Source: Thiocapsa marina 5811 (GTDB lineage Bacteria > Pseudomonadota > Gammaproteobacteria > Chromatiales > Chromatiaceae). Taken from it: a stretch of DNA of 64,000 bases. The DNA lies in assembly GCF_000223985.1 (NCBI RefSeq), contig NZ_AFWV01000006.1, positions 1 to 64,000 on the forward strand. The letters are read 5' to 3'. Shown here piece after piece: positions 18,780-28,856 of this stretch; positions within the stretch are counted from its first letter, which is position 1; every line of letters begins with the position of its first letter. The notes beneath the pieces are model-generated. The model saw only the letters and a program-made list of their open reading frames with translations, was not told the DNA's origin and searched no databases. The position numbers and the translations under genes were made by a program.

Positions 18780-19376
18780 CTAGGGCACCACGACGACATC
18801 ACCGGGCTGAAGCTTGATCACCTGCTCCGGACCCTCCCCGCGAATCGCGCTCCGATAGTCGAATGGATAGACCTGTTCCTTGCCGTCGACCTGCCGCAGC
18901 ACTCGAATCTCACGCTCCTTGGCGAAGGGCGTTAATCCGCCTGCCATCGAAAGCGCCTGCATCACGGTGACATCGCGCGAGATGATAGGGAAGTCTCCGG
19001 GATCATTGACGCGCCCGAGGACGTAAATCCGGTTCCCCGGTATTTCCTGCAGCGTGACGGTCACCACCGGCTCGGGGATGAAGCGCCTCAGCCTCGATTG
19101 GATCGATGCGCCCAGTTCTTCGACGGTCAGACCTTCGGCTCGCAGATCGCCTGCAAGCGGGAAAGAGACACCGCCGTCGGGCCGGACAAGAACGAGCTGT
19201 TCAAGGCCGGGTTCCTGCCAAACAGAGACGGCGACGACATCGCCCGGGCGCAGCTGGTAGCCAACGTCGCCCGTCTGCGCGAAAACCCCACCGCAACATA
19301 ACGCAAGCGCCAAACCAACGATACCCAGAACCGATGGACCTTTGTCCCTCCGCAGTCGAAACACACGCACCTCCAT
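18780..19376 (-). CDS. Short Wza-like polysaccharide export protein (OPX)
   Basis: A 198-residue periplasmic protein with a signal sequence (about residues 14-34, cleavage near VFAQ). It has the polysaccharide export domain (YQLRPGDVVAVSVWQEPGLE, then FPLAGDLRAEGLTVEEL) and one SLBB domain (IYVLGRVNDPGDFPI to the C-terminus, ending KLQPGDVVVVP). A clear lipobox is not seen. It lacks the extra SLBB repeat and the C-terminal amphipathic helix that form the pore in full-length Wza. First gene of the minus-strand export block. The start ATG at 19376 is the only sensible one. Confidence 0.87.
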   Translation of the reverse strand: MEVRVFRLRRDKGPSVLGIVGLALALCCGGVFAQTGDVGYQLRPGDVVAVSVWQEPGLEQLVLVRPDGGVSFPLAGDLRAEGLTVEELGASIQSRLRRFIPEPVVTVTLQEIPGNRIYVLGRVNDPGDFPIISRDVTVMQALSMAGGLTPFAKEREIRVLRQVDGKEQVYPFDYRSAIRGEGPEQVIKLQPGDVVVVP

Positions 19377-20302
19377 AAAGCCGGGCCAGCAGATCGGTTG
19401 TCGCTATTCTTTGTACGCGCCGCGCGGGGTTCAATTTCCCTCGGCACCAAATCCCGAGGCCACGATTCGCAGCTGAGCCGGGCGGGCGTACGGAGCCGTA
19501 CCGAGGTGCCTTACGTCTACGGCGATAACGCGCGAGGACGAAAGCCTTAACCCGCTTGCACGCAAGTTCTCCGGCACCGCTGCCGATCATAGCATGTCGC
19601 CGGCCGCATCCGAACGGCCTTCGCGAGTCCCTCTTTGCCTGTTAGGCCTAGATCATAACGGGCCCGGAAGATGCGCGCAACGGCCGCGGAGCAGCGGGCC
19701 GCAGAGGATCGAAAAGCGCTCCGGAGTCGAAGCACCCGAGGATGCCTCTAGCTTGCTCGAAAGGGGGTCTGTGGCTTAGGCTTGGCTGCGCTAGGAGATC
19801 ATCCGCAGAGAGCCGATCTCCGTGCTCGGACCGCAGTAGAGTCAGGTCGAGACACTACATCGAGACAGCGCACACCATCCCCGAACCCGCTCACGACAAA
19901 CGGTTCGGTTCTGAATGGGCGCCGGTCGGTTCGAGCCCTATAGCCCGGTCTTGACCAAGGTATCGCGGGGCGGCCGAACGCTCGTTTCATTCGGCCCGCG
20001 ACCGCAAGGCGCAGCACCATCCCCATTGGTTGTGCTCGCCGGGATGCAGCGAACTTCGCCTCGATTGACTGGGCAAACGTCTTCATGTAGCGATCACGGA
20101 TATTCGGGTGCATCAAACACATATCCACACGGGTGTACCTTTACGAGCCCTCCGAAAATTCTTCAGCGAATCGCCCGTTGACCCCGGTCACGACCTTAAT
20201 TTTATCCGAGCCTCCTACCACATGGGTCTCGGGCAGGGGTGATCACACCGCGCGCGACTGCGTGATAGGATCGAGCCAGCCGTTCTTTAGGGATCCGTAG
20301 AG
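19377..20302. other. Long divergent intergenic region
   Basis: 926 bp between the export block (minus) and a sulfotransferase gene (plus). It should contain promoters for both. Short frames are composition artefacts with no family features, and no clear operator or hairpin stands out. Confidence 0.45.
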
Positions 20303-21301
20303 ATGCCGACTTGCACGAACGAAATACAGCTAGATCTGCCACCCATGATCATCGCGGGTTCCGGACGCAGTGGGACGACGTGGGTGCTGGACGTGCTCGC
20401 GCGGACCTTCCGGCTCCGCCCGATCTTCGAGCCCCTGCATCCCGGCGCGATCAAGGGCGCGAAGGCTTACGCTTGGAAGCATGTGGCGCCCGGCGGGGAT
20501 CTCGCGGGAATGGATGCATTCTTCAGAGAGATTTTTACCGGTGATATTTCCAGCTGCTGGACCGATCTCCGCTTCCACCCGGCTGAACTTATTCCCCCGC
20601 CGGACTTCTTCCGTCGAACCGAGTCTGCGAAGCTGATGTTGCATCGGTGGATCAACGCGTTCGATCACTACCGGACCTATGCACCCTTGCGCGCCAGGTC
20701 AAGGATCATCGTCAAGTTTATCCGTGCCAATCTCCTGCTCGGCTGGTTAGCGCAACACTTCGACGCAAGAGTCCTTCTGTTGGTGCGCCACCCGGGAGCG
20801 GTGGTCGAGTCCAAGCTCAGGCTCGGGGGGTTCTCCTGGGATCCCGGGAGGCTTCTCGACGTTTACCGACAGGATGAAACGATCCATCACCTCCGCGGGG
20901 GCGTCTACCGGGACCTTCTATCCCGCGAACTAACGTCGGCGCAAGCGCTTGCTCTTCACTGGTGCATCGAAAACCAACTGCCGATTGCCGAAGCAAAGCA
21001 AAACGGCTACCTCCTGGTCCACTACGAGGATCTCGTAGAACGTGGCGGACCGGTTTGGGATCGCATCGCACAGTTCTTTGATCTGAGCTCCGGCGGTTGG
21101 GATCAGGATCTTTTGTCCCGACCGTCTCAGCAGGCATCTGCGACTTGGCGCGACAATGAGCTGGCAATCGATTCACACCAGAGCTGGCGGCATCGTATCC
21201 AAACGAAAGATCTGGAAGACATCCAATCCATACTGACGGAGACCGACGAAACGCTTTACAGCGCATATGAACCCCTGCCGAGAACAGCGACTGCGACGTG
21301 A
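20303..21301 (+). CDS. Sulfotransferase family protein
   Basis: A 332-residue sulfotransferase. The 5'-phosphosulfate loop is MIIAGSGRSGTTWVLDVL (about residues 15-32). VLLLVRHPGAVVESKLRLGG (about 158-177) is the 3'-phosphate signature. GYLLVHYEDLVERGG is the conserved strand before the C-terminal part. ATG at 20303 has a weak AGAG ribosome binding site. It ends two bases before the end of the convergent GT4 gene, so the two overlap at their terminators. Probably modifies a polysaccharide; the acceptor cannot be told. Confidence 0.87.
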   Translation: MPTCTNEIQLDLPPMIIAGSGRSGTTWVLDVLARTFRLRPIFEPLHPGAIKGAKAYAWKHVAPGGDLAGMDAFFREIFTGDISSCWTDLRFHPAELIPPPDFFRRTESAKLMLHRWINAFDHYRTYAPLRARSRIIVKFIRANLLLGWLAQHFDARVLLLVRHPGAVVESKLRLGGFSWDPGRLLDVYRQDETIHHLRGGVYRDLLSRELTSAQALALHWCIENQLPIAEAKQNGYLLVHYEDLVERGGPVWDRIAQFFDLSSGGWDQDLLSRPSQQASATWRDNELAIDSHQSWRHRIQTKDLEDIQSILTETDETLYSAYEPLPRTATAT

Positions 21302-21302
21302 G

Positions 21303-22460
21303 TCATGCTCTCGACCGCTCCCTAATGCGCAGGGAGTGCGGCATCGAAGTGGATATCCCCGCCAAGGCCTCGAGATACCGTTCCGCAACGGCGCGCGGGG
21401 CGTGGTTTTCAGACACATAGGCTCGTGTACGTTCGCCTGTCTCCCGACGATACTCTTCATTCTGTAGATAGCCCTTGATCGCCTCGGCCATCTCACCGAG
21501 ATCGCGTGGTGTTTGGCCGAGACCGTGCCTCTTGATCACGCCATCCGGGTCGAAGTACGAGACGACAGGTAATCCCGCGGCCCAGGCTTGAAGCATCGAA
21601 TTCGGAAACCCTTCGATCTCCGACGTATTAATGAAGACACGGGAGCGTAGGAAATAATCTGAGACGTTCCTGAAGGGTATTGGTCCCAGCAGCTCCAGAT
21701 TTCCGATAGGCTCGGCTTGACGAGCGATCGATTCGTAGAACGCCTCGCTTCCGGGCACCGCCCCTCCAACGATCGCGAAGCGGTATTGCGGCAGACATTC
21801 CGCGAGTCTAAGGACATGACGCGGCCGTTTCAAGGGACGTAGATTGTTTACCCAGACCACATCGAAATCGATTTGTCGTTCGGTCGGAATTTGAGGGATG
21901 GTTACGGCCATATTGACCAGAGCGCTCGCACGACCGAAATTCCTCTTAAGCAGCGCGACCTGATGGCTGCTCTGCGCCGCCACGAGATCGGCTCGCGTCA
22001 GCCCATATCGATACAAGAAGCGATCTCGATTGTACTTTATGAGAGGAAGATCCGGCACGCAGTCTCCATCGCTAGCGACACGATAAATGAAGGTGCGCCG
22101 GTTTGCCTTACAATACCCTCCGACAAAGCCGGTCATCGCGCCGGAGCAGGATTGAAAATAGACGTCGGCCTCGGCTCTGCCCAATGCGGAGAAGATCGAT
22201 GTGGCCCGAGGGTGAATGAAACGAAGGATTGGAACACCCTCGGTTTCTCGATATGTCTTCCAGACACGAATGCCGTTGATGAACTCCCCGTCCGGCTGAC
22301 CGTAGTCCAGCACTACCATGCTGACCTCGATGCCGAGATCTCGAAAAGCACCGGCGAGCAGAGTCTGTTGAACGGACTCTCCTCCGAAATATCGGTCGCC
22401 GTAATCAGGGTTGAGGACGGGATAATTGTCCAACCCTACGAAGCAAATAGATTTTAGCAT
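21303..22460 (-). CDS. GT4-family glycosyltransferase
   Basis: A 385-residue retaining glycosyltransferase of the GT-B fold. The N-terminal half starts ICFVGLDNYPVLNPDYGD with a glycine-rich acceptor loop. The C-terminal half has VVWVNNLRPLKRPRHVLRLA (donor domain start) and the E-x7-E type motif SEIEGFPNSMLQAWAAGLPV, then YFDPDGVI. I chose ATG 22460, with AAGGA eleven bases upstream, over an ATG four codons earlier; the longer frame upstream runs through a palindromic repeat and is not coding. It would add a sugar to the lipid-linked repeat unit in the cytoplasm. Confidence 0.87.
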   Translation of the reverse strand: MLKSICFVGLDNYPVLNPDYGDRYFGGESVQQTLLAGAFRDLGIEVSMVVLDYGQPDGEFINGIRVWKTYRETEGVPILRFIHPRATSIFSALGRAEADVYFQSCSGAMTGFVGGYCKANRRTFIYRVASDGDCVPDLPLIKYNRDRFLYRYGLTRADLVAAQSSHQVALLKRNFGRASALVNMAVTIPQIPTERQIDFDVVWVNNLRPLKRPRHVLRLAECLPQYRFAIVGGAVPGSEAFYESIARQAEPIGNLELLGPIPFRNVSDYFLRSRVFINTSEIEGFPNSMLQAWAAGLPVVSYFDPDGVIKRHGLGQTPRDLGEMAEAIKGYLQNEEYRRETGERTRAYVSENHAPRAVAERYLEALAGISTSMPHSLRIRERSRA

Positions 22461-22472
22461 TCGGTTCCACAT

Positions 22473-23576
22473 CCTTGAACTGAGGATTAGCTGATTCCGG
22501 CCTCGGCCGGCCCTCCCGCCCACGGGACGTGGCGCGTTATTCATAGCCCCGGCTGTAGGGTGGACGAGCGAAAGCGAAGTCCACCGAACCACGAGACGGC
22601 GCTGACAGACTGCGCCGGGCGTGTCCACCCTCCTGCTACGATCAGCGACGGGGCCGGGTTTATTAGCACGCGCCCAAGTGACGCTCCGGATGCGGCCGTT
22701 GCCGGCGCCGGCGCCGGACTCCCTTCGGGGGATTCCGAACAGCGTATGCCAGGAGTATAATGCGAAGTGACAGATTGTTCTTGTGATCCTTACCGCAAGA
22801 CTCCGTCTAGGGTCGCGACTGAGATGCCGCCCTAGGTGTCTCCATAGCCAAGTCCTCATGGCAGGAAAGGGGTTCGGAGTTCTCATGGTCTCACGGAGCA
22901 TATCGCGCAAGCCATGCCAAAGTTCTTATATACCTCCCGGAAACCACGCCGCAGGACTTTTCGTGAGTGCGTTTCATGGTGGGCATTGACGGTGTCGAAG
23001 ATGCTGTTGATAGAGGTGCGCCTAGGGAACTCGATCCCGGCTACCACGCTGGCGCGGAAGACATGGTTACTCGCCTCGGAGTTAGTGAACCACTGGGGGA
23101 ATTTGATCCTCGCGGCATCGCTCCCGACCCGTATCGTCGCGTCGGGACCGGCCGCGCGGAATATCCATAACATGCACCAGCAGGTTTTGTCCGGACGAGA
23201 CGCTGCACGCCAACCGATTCGGATGATTCGGACCGACGGCCACCAATCCCGGGGCGGGAAGTTTCATGACGAGTACCCTGAGGCAGCTCCTCCGACGAGC
23301 CCCCCCAGGCGCCGCAGCGCCCAAGAGCCACGAGCGTGACAAAAACGACCGCACTCATTGCCGGTCGAGGGGTTCCGCAGGACCGAGCCGGCGGTGCCGC
23401 TCCCGAGTTTTTCCACCTCGACCACCACGGGCTGGCGTGCGTTCCGGCCAGCAGGGCCCTCGACATCGCCCGGTCGCCGATATGACTGGCGTAACTCGCG
23501 TGACCGGAACTCGGCGCGACAAAACCCGACGAGCCAAATTCAACCCAATCTCTCAACATTTATCTAGGGGTAGACG
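22473..23576. other. Intergenic region with a palindromic repeat
   Basis: 1.1 kb without a recognisable gene between divergent glycosyltransferase and sulfotransferase genes. It includes the 77-bp palindromic repeat at 22553-22629. The rest shows only arginine-rich spurious frames. Confidence 0.5.
22553..22629 (+). repeat. 77-bp palindromic interspersed repeat, copy 1
   Basis: Begins CTGTAGGGTGGACGAGCG, has an internal GTGGAC...GTCCAC hairpin, and ends GTGTCCACC. The reverse complement of 34526-34602 aligns over its whole 77 bases without gaps and at roughly 80-85 percent of positions. The GTGGAC/GTCCAC arms make it look like a small non-autonomous element or REP-type sequence. Confidence 0.75.
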
Positions 23577-24524
23577 ATGCGCAAAGTCGATTTTTTCATC
23601 GTGGGTGCGCCAAAATGCGGCACTACGGCCATGTATAGTTACTTGAGATCGCACCCGAGCGTCTTTTTTCCGGAACGAAAGGAACCCCATTACTTCGGTA
23701 CTGATCTGGATTTTCATGGACAACCGCGGATCACGCAGGAAGACTATCTAGACCTTTTCACTGGTGCCCGGCCCGATCAAAAGCTCGGCGACGCCTCGGT
23801 GTTCTATTTGATGTCCGAGAATGCGGCCGAAGAGATCCGGGATTACAATCCGAACGCGAGAATCGTCGTAATGCTCCGGAACCCCGTCGACGTCATGCAC
23901 TCTTTTCATAGCCAGAGGCTTTTCAATGGCACGGAAGAGATCGAGAGCTTCGCAGAAGCGTTGGCGGCGCAGTCCGATCGGCGCATGGGGATGCGATTGC
24001 CTGCACGAATCGGACTACGACAAGGACTCTTCTATCATGATCTCGTGGATTTCGCGCCACAGGTTCAGAGATATCTCGACTCCTTTGGCCATGAAAGCGT
24101 AAAGATAGTTCTATATGATGATTTCGTGAATGATCTGCCGAGCATTTATAGCGAGCTCTGCACTTTCCTGGACATTGACACGACTTATCGGCCTGCTTTC
24201 GAGGCCATCAATGTAAACAAGGTTGTGCGCTCTCGCTGGCTTCGTGATTTTCTCAAAGACAAACCGGACGCCGTCGCGCGAGCCGTGCGAGTACTCGTTC
24301 CGAGCTCATCTCTCAGAAAGCGCTTACGGGATACGGCAAATGGCATGAACAGCGTTACGAAACCCCGATCACCGATCGACCCGTTATTACGTGCGCAGCT
24401 CCTCGACGAGCTCGCCCCGTCGATCGCCAGGCTTGAGAGCTTACTCGGCCGGCCTCTCCCAAGTTGGCACGGTGACCCGGCACCGAAAACGCCAAACGTT
24501 GACGCATCGCCCACCGTGATCTGA
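23577..24524 (+). CDS. Sulfotransferase domain protein (heparan-sulfotransferase-like)
   Basis: A 315-residue sulfotransferase of the Sulfotransfer_1 type. DFFIVGAPKCGTTAMYSYL at residues 5-23 is the 5'-phosphosulfate loop with the catalytic Lys, then HPSVFFPERKEPHYFG as in heparan N-/O-sulfotransferases. IVVMLRNPVDVMHSFHSQRL is the 3'-phosphate site. The ATG at 23577 follows AGGGGTA. Of the five in this window this is the most canonical and the most likely to act on a polysaccharide or glycolipid. Confidence 0.9.
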   Translation: MRKVDFFIVGAPKCGTTAMYSYLRSHPSVFFPERKEPHYFGTDLDFHGQPRITQEDYLDLFTGARPDQKLGDASVFYLMSENAAEEIRDYNPNARIVVMLRNPVDVMHSFHSQRLFNGTEEIESFAEALAAQSDRRMGMRLPARIGLRQGLFYHDLVDFAPQVQRYLDSFGHESVKIVLYDDFVNDLPSIYSELCTFLDIDTTYRPAFEAINVNKVVRSRWLRDFLKDKPDAVARAVRVLVPSSSLRKRLRDTANGMNSVTKPRSPIDPLLRAQLLDELAPSIARLESLLGRPLPSWHGDPAPKTPNVDASPTVI

Positions 24525-24900
24525 AGCGAGTCCCTCATCGAGTCGCCCAAGCTATCTCGGAGACATACCTCATATAGGCACAAGGTCGCGTTTCTTGAAT
24601 ACCTGAAAATTGCCGCGAGCCGACAAATCTCCCGGTGCGCAAGGCCCCGGCTCTTCAGCCACAGCACCTCCATTCGCCTGCGCATCCGTGGCTGTGTATG
24701 CTCTTAACGCAGCTTCTGCATTTTCTTCGAATCCTCTTCGGCGAACTCGATTCTGATCATCGTCGCAAAAAATTACAAAGAGGCCCGTTGGTAGCAACAA
24801 ATCTAACTAAGAACCAAAACGTTACCGAGCATTACTGAGAGTCGATATAAGGAAAGTGCAGTTTATGCCCGTAAGGGCTATAACTAGCCTATGTCGTCGG
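24525..24900. other. Intergenic region between convergent genes
   Basis: 376 bp between two convergent sulfotransferase genes; nothing recognised. It probably holds both transcription ends, although no strong hairpin with T-run was seen. Confidence 0.4.
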
Positions 24901-25914
24901 CTAAATCTTTTGATTCCAGCGGTAACGAACTCGCTCCACCCAACGATACAGCGTTCGCCCTGGTCGAGCTAGAAGGTGCCCACGTAATACGGCCACACGA
25001 GCGCGAAGGAAGTAGTCTTTTGCCTCCCAGAATGCCCTCTTCCAATCGCCCGGGGGTTGCTCGCTGAGGGGAAAATCAGTTTGATAACCGAGATCGCTTA
25101 GCAGCCGCCCGCCCAATCGCTCAAGTGCAACCAACTTTGCCGCAGGGATCTCCGATCGCCACTTTCCACTGTTGCGCGATATGCCGCCCACCTTTTCGGC
25201 GACAGGGTTGCGTTTTGGGCCGCTCATCCAAGGCATCGCGGAACGGAGCAGGGCGTCACTGTAAGGGATCCCAATGAAAGCGGAAACTCCCCGCATCCAA
25301 TGCTCGGGGTCCTCGGTTAGCGCTTCGTAAGACAACTCGAAGTAGCGATCGGGTCCAAGCTTAGCTCCGTCCCGGCGTCCTATCCTGACAACCTGAACCC
25401 AGCGGTACATCGTTGATTCTAAATCGTGATGAAAACGCCGCGCGTTAGAGAGCGCGACATCCCGACCATCGCGATAAATATGCACAAACTTGGCACCCGG
25501 AACGTGCTCGGCGATCTCACCCATGAACTGAACGTTCATCGGTGACTTTTCCAGCCACCTGCAGGTGTCCTTGTGCGTCGTTGCGAGCGTCCGGTAGACC
25601 GCGTCAATAACTCCGAAAAACGTAGGCTCACGTACATCTTCAAATCGAGAAGACTCTTTGAGGATCGGTCGTCGAAACGCAGACGTTTTTTTGAATGCCA
25701 GGAATAGGCGTTTCAGATTTTCAGCATCATCCAACGGCCCAAAGCGATGTAGCTTTTTAATAAACAAAGGTATGGTAACAGTCTCAAATGGGAAGACGTA
25801 AAGCTCCGTAGAATTGTCTAAGCAATCCGAAAGCATCGTGGTTCCGGATCCGTTCATACCGACGACAAAGACCGGACCGCCGGAGTCAGGCTCTACACCC
25901 ATTCTTTGATGCAT
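24901..25914 (-). CDS. Sulfotransferase family protein
   Basis: A 337-residue sulfotransferase. PVFVVGMNGSGTTMLSDCL (about residues 14-32) is the PAPS loop, with Asn-Gly in place of the usual Arg/Lys-Ser. FVHIYRDGRDVALSNARRFH carries the 3'-phosphate Arg and Ser. PDRYFELSYEALTEDPEHWM and the C-terminal basic helices are usual for the Sulfotransfer_3 group. The ATG at 25914 is preceded by a good AGGAGAA site. The product could also be a relative acting on a small hydroxylated compound. Confidence 0.85.
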   Translation of the reverse strand: MHQRMGVEPDSGGPVFVVGMNGSGTTMLSDCLDNSTELYVFPFETVTIPLFIKKLHRFGPLDDAENLKRLFLAFKKTSAFRRPILKESSRFEDVREPTFFGVIDAVYRTLATTHKDTCRWLEKSPMNVQFMGEIAEHVPGAKFVHIYRDGRDVALSNARRFHHDLESTMYRWVQVVRIGRRDGAKLGPDRYFELSYEALTEDPEHWMRGVSAFIGIPYSDALLRSAMPWMSGPKRNPVAEKVGGISRNSGKWRSEIPAAKLVALERLGGRLLSDLGYQTDFPLSEQPPGDWKRAFWEAKDYFLRARVAVLRGHLLARPGRTLYRWVERVRYRWNQKI

Positions 25915-27219
25915 GGATCAATTCTCCTAGGAGATTGCAGTTGACACGACACACATTCACTTCTTGTCCGCGGGTACACTACAACTCCACCCCGACGGCA
26001 TGCACCATTCGGGCTAATGCGAACGCGGCACTCCACGGAACTCGAAGACGTCCCTTGGCGACCCCTCCATCTGTTGTATCAACGAAAATCATATCGCGAA
26101 ACGCTTGTTGCATGAATCTCCGCAGACCAGCAATGCCCAAGCCCTCATCATCCCCCCTATACAGCTACAGCACGACTCTGGAGAAAAAGGCACAATCTTG
26201 CGAAGCGCTAATGCCCCAAGGTGGAAGTCGATTCGGTGCGGTCTACCGCTCTACAACATCATCGCTCCTCGTGCTGATCCCCGGCATCTGCAGTAGATCA
26301 ACGATGGGCTAAATGCCCCGTGAATCCCACACACTCAATGCTACGAGATCAACGACTTCGACAAGCGCCTGTCACTGGCCTTAACGAAGATCAATGCCTG
26401 TGTCTTCCCGCCCGGATTCTTGGAGTTCCTCGATAGTGGCCCAAAGGCCCGAATCGACGGGTAGCCAAAGTCATCCGAGGCATCGATCAATCCTTAATGA
26501 AGAACTCAAGATCTGTCGTATGAAACTTGACGCATCCGTGACGAAATTATCGCATCAAGCTCACTGGAGATGTGCGGTATGAATCGATCACCGTGTGTGC
26601 CGGCCTTCGATCCACGCCGCTGCCGCAGAAACGGCACAACTTGATTAGAAAGCTGCTATGGCGCTCCCGAACTTTAGACCTACTCTCAGCGCACGTAAAG
26701 TGGCGGCTTCAGCGAGCCACTTGCGCTGCAGCGTTTTTCCCGGACCCTTCGACAGTCGGGCTGGCCGGCCAGACCGGAGGTTTGAAGCGTTCGCGGACTC
26801 ACAGCACCGCTTCCCGAGGAATCGCGTGTCCCCCGCGATACCGCACGGGGACATCCTTCTGCTGCGAGAACTCGCTCCTTGGGGTGAGCCGCTTGCGCCG
26901 GGGCTCGCCCTGCGGCCGCAGCCGCGCCCGACCAAGGACGCAGCAGCGCGTTGATGAACTTCCCCGAGTGGCGGCTTACGCTTGATGGTCACCAAATGCC
27001 AACCGCTCCATCTGCGCCGCCCGCCGGTGAGAGGGGTGGTACGACGGTGCTTGCCCAGCGCCGCGCCACACGCTAGGAATTACTGCGGTCCCACTTGTTC
27101 AAATGCATTGTTGATCACGTCACGACGTAACTGTTTGGGTCGCCAACTACCTTGCGGTAGGAACGGCATTGGAGACCGACTCGGAAGGTCATTGCAAGGG
27201 CGGGATAGAGATCGATCCC
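25915..27219. other. 1.3-kb decayed region
   Basis: No intact gene. At about 26342-26461 the plus strand reads EINDFDKRLSLALTKINACV then FPPGFLEFLDSGPKARIDG and a stop. This 40-codon run looks like a real protein C-terminus, but it has no start and I do not know the family. The 26640-27000 stretch is arginine-rich in all frames. The region seems to be debris left beside the IS1595-type element. Confidence 0.4.
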
Positions 27220-27243
27220 GCATTATGTAGCAAGCGCACATGA
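27220..27243. repeat. Left terminal inverted repeat of IS1595-type element
   Basis: 24 bp; 23 match the inverted copy at 28857-28880. Confidence 0.85.
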
Positions 27244-27334
27244 ATTTCGCTTCAACAACTTAGCGCGCAGGCTCACGTTTTGAGCCACCCCCGGGAGCAC
27301 ACTGGCACGATCGATCCAGCCCCCGGAGCATGCG

Positions 27335-28360
27335 ATGTCCCAGCACTTCCTCTTGTCGGGCGCCGCCCGGACGCTTTCCGTGCGCGAAGTGTTCGAGATG
27401 AGCGACGCGCAAGCCTTCGAGCGCTTCCGCGCGATGCGCTGGGGTCCGGAGGGCGAAGCGGTGTGTCCGGCCTGCGGTGTCGCGGAGCAGCCCTGGTTCC
27501 TGCCGAGCCGCCGGCAGTGGCGTTGCCGCGCCTGCGGGCACACCTTTTCGGTGACCTCGGGGACGATTTTTGCTCACCATAAGTTGCCGTTGCAGGTCTA
27601 TCTCGGCGCCATCGCGATCGACAGCAATGCTGCGAAGGGGCTGTCGGCACTGCAACTGAGCCGTGACCTGGACGTGCAGTACAAAAGCGCCTTCGTCATG
27701 ATGCACAAGATCCGCGAGAGTCTCATGGTGCAGCGCGACGAGACTGCGCTGAGCGGGGAGGTGCAGCTCGACGGGGCCTACACGAACGGCTCGGTACGTC
27801 CCGAGAACCGGGCCGAGGATCGCGTGGATCGGCGCCTCGCCGAGAACCAAAACCCGGACAAGCGCAGTGTGCTGGTGATGCGCGAGACCCACCCGGCGGA
27901 CGATCCGCTCGGGCAGGTCGGCGGCAAGCGCACGCTCACCTTCATCATCGGGCGGGAGAACCAGACCGACGTCGGCGCGCTGGCGGCGCGCTTCATCGCC
28001 CCCGGGGCCACGCTCTCAGCCGATGAGTCCGATGCCTACGATCTGCTGCACGGGCGCTATGTCATGCGTCGGGTCAACCATCAACACGCCTACCGCGCCG
28101 CGGACGAGACGACCGACAATCAGGCCGAATCGTATTTCTCGCGGTTTCGGCGCATGCAGATCGGCCAACACCACAAGTTCGGCTTGTCCCACCTCGCGCG
28201 CTACGCCAACGAGGCCGCCTACCGAGAAGACACCCGGCGCTGGTCCAACGGGGCGATCTTCGAGGACACCCTCGCCAAATGTCCCCGCACCCGCCCGCAT
28301 CGGGACTGGTGCCGTGACTGGCAGGGCAATACCGCCCGCCCGGAGCTGCTGGCCGCCTGA
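27335..28360 (+). CDS. IS1595-family transposase
   Basis: A 341-residue transposase. The N-terminal zinc ribbon has two Cys pairs (CPAC near residue 47 and CRAC near 66). The ISXO2-like DDE core follows, with GEVQLDGAYTNG (first Asp), TLSADESDAYDLL (second Asp), and TTDNQAESYFSRFRRM (Asn-Gln-Ala-Glu signature of the ISXO2 domain). Length is standard. The ATG at 27335 is chosen because the zinc ribbon and the preceding helix start here. No frameshift; likely functional. Confidence 0.92.
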   Translation: MSQHFLLSGAARTLSVREVFEMSDAQAFERFRAMRWGPEGEAVCPACGVAEQPWFLPSRRQWRCRACGHTFSVTSGTIFAHHKLPLQVYLGAIAIDSNAAKGLSALQLSRDLDVQYKSAFVMMHKIRESLMVQRDETALSGEVQLDGAYTNGSVRPENRAEDRVDRRLAENQNPDKRSVLVMRETHPADDPLGQVGGKRTLTFIIGRENQTDVGALAARFIAPGATLSADESDAYDLLHGRYVMRRVNHQHAYRAADETTDNQAESYFSRFRRMQIGQHHKFGLSHLARYANEAAYREDTRRWSNGAIFEDTLAKCPRTRPHRDWCRDWQGNTARPELLAA

Positions 28361-28377
28361 GCGGCTCAACCACGCGT

Positions 28378-28797
28378 CTAGACCTGCGTCTGCCCGTCCA
28401 GCGCCACAACCCGCGCCGCGCCCTTGGCCGCGAGGCGACGCAGCACCGCCTGGACCGTCTTCTGCACGCCCGCGCGCACCTCGGGATCCTCGGGGAGCGC
28501 CTTGCGCGCGGCCACTAGATGCATCACCGCGCGCGCCGACAACGGCGCGAGCGCATCGCGCAAGGCCTCCAGGACCAGACGCTGGCATTCGGCCGAGGCG
28601 AACCACTGTTGCCGGTGGCGTGGCCCCTTCGACTGAACGGCGCCGACGTCGTAGTCGGGATCGAACAGACGAATCGTGGCGTCCAGGTGGATCAATTCCT
28701 CCGCCAGCCGCTGCACTTCACGACGACACTGCTCCACGTGCCCGGCCAGCTCGCCCCGCTTCGCGACCAACCCGCCCGGGACCTGCGTATCGGACAT
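28378..28797 (-). CDS. Small coiled-coil protein carried by the IS1595-type element
   Basis: A 139-residue protein starting at the ATG complementary to 28795-28797. The first half is a helical, probably coiled-coil stretch (KRGELAGHVEQCRREVQRLA) leading to the block IHLDATIRLFDPDYD. The second half (RLVLEALRDALAPLSARAVM then VQKTVQAVLRRLAAKGAARV) looks like a winged helix. Similar small proteins are common in proteobacterial genomes with unknown role. It converges on the transposase and lies inside the inverted repeats, so it travels with the element. A regulatory or targeting role is only a guess. Confidence 0.7.
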   Translation of the reverse strand: MSDTQVPGGLVAKRGELAGHVEQCRREVQRLAEELIHLDATIRLFDPDYDVGAVQSKGPRHRQQWFASAECQRLVLEALRDALAPLSARAVMHLVAARKALPEDPEVRAGVQKTVQAVLRRLAAKGAARVVALDGQTQV

Positions 28798-28856
28798 GAT
28801 GCCAACTCCTCTGCCTAAGATTGAGGGTCGGATTCTCGCCCGGCGGCCGGGTCCGG

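Noticed and set aside
22461-22910. N-terminal extension of the GT4 gene to 22910
   Set aside because: The extension runs through a palindromic repeat and arginine-rich non-coding DNA. The GT-B fold starts at ICFVGLDNYP, just after ATG 22460.
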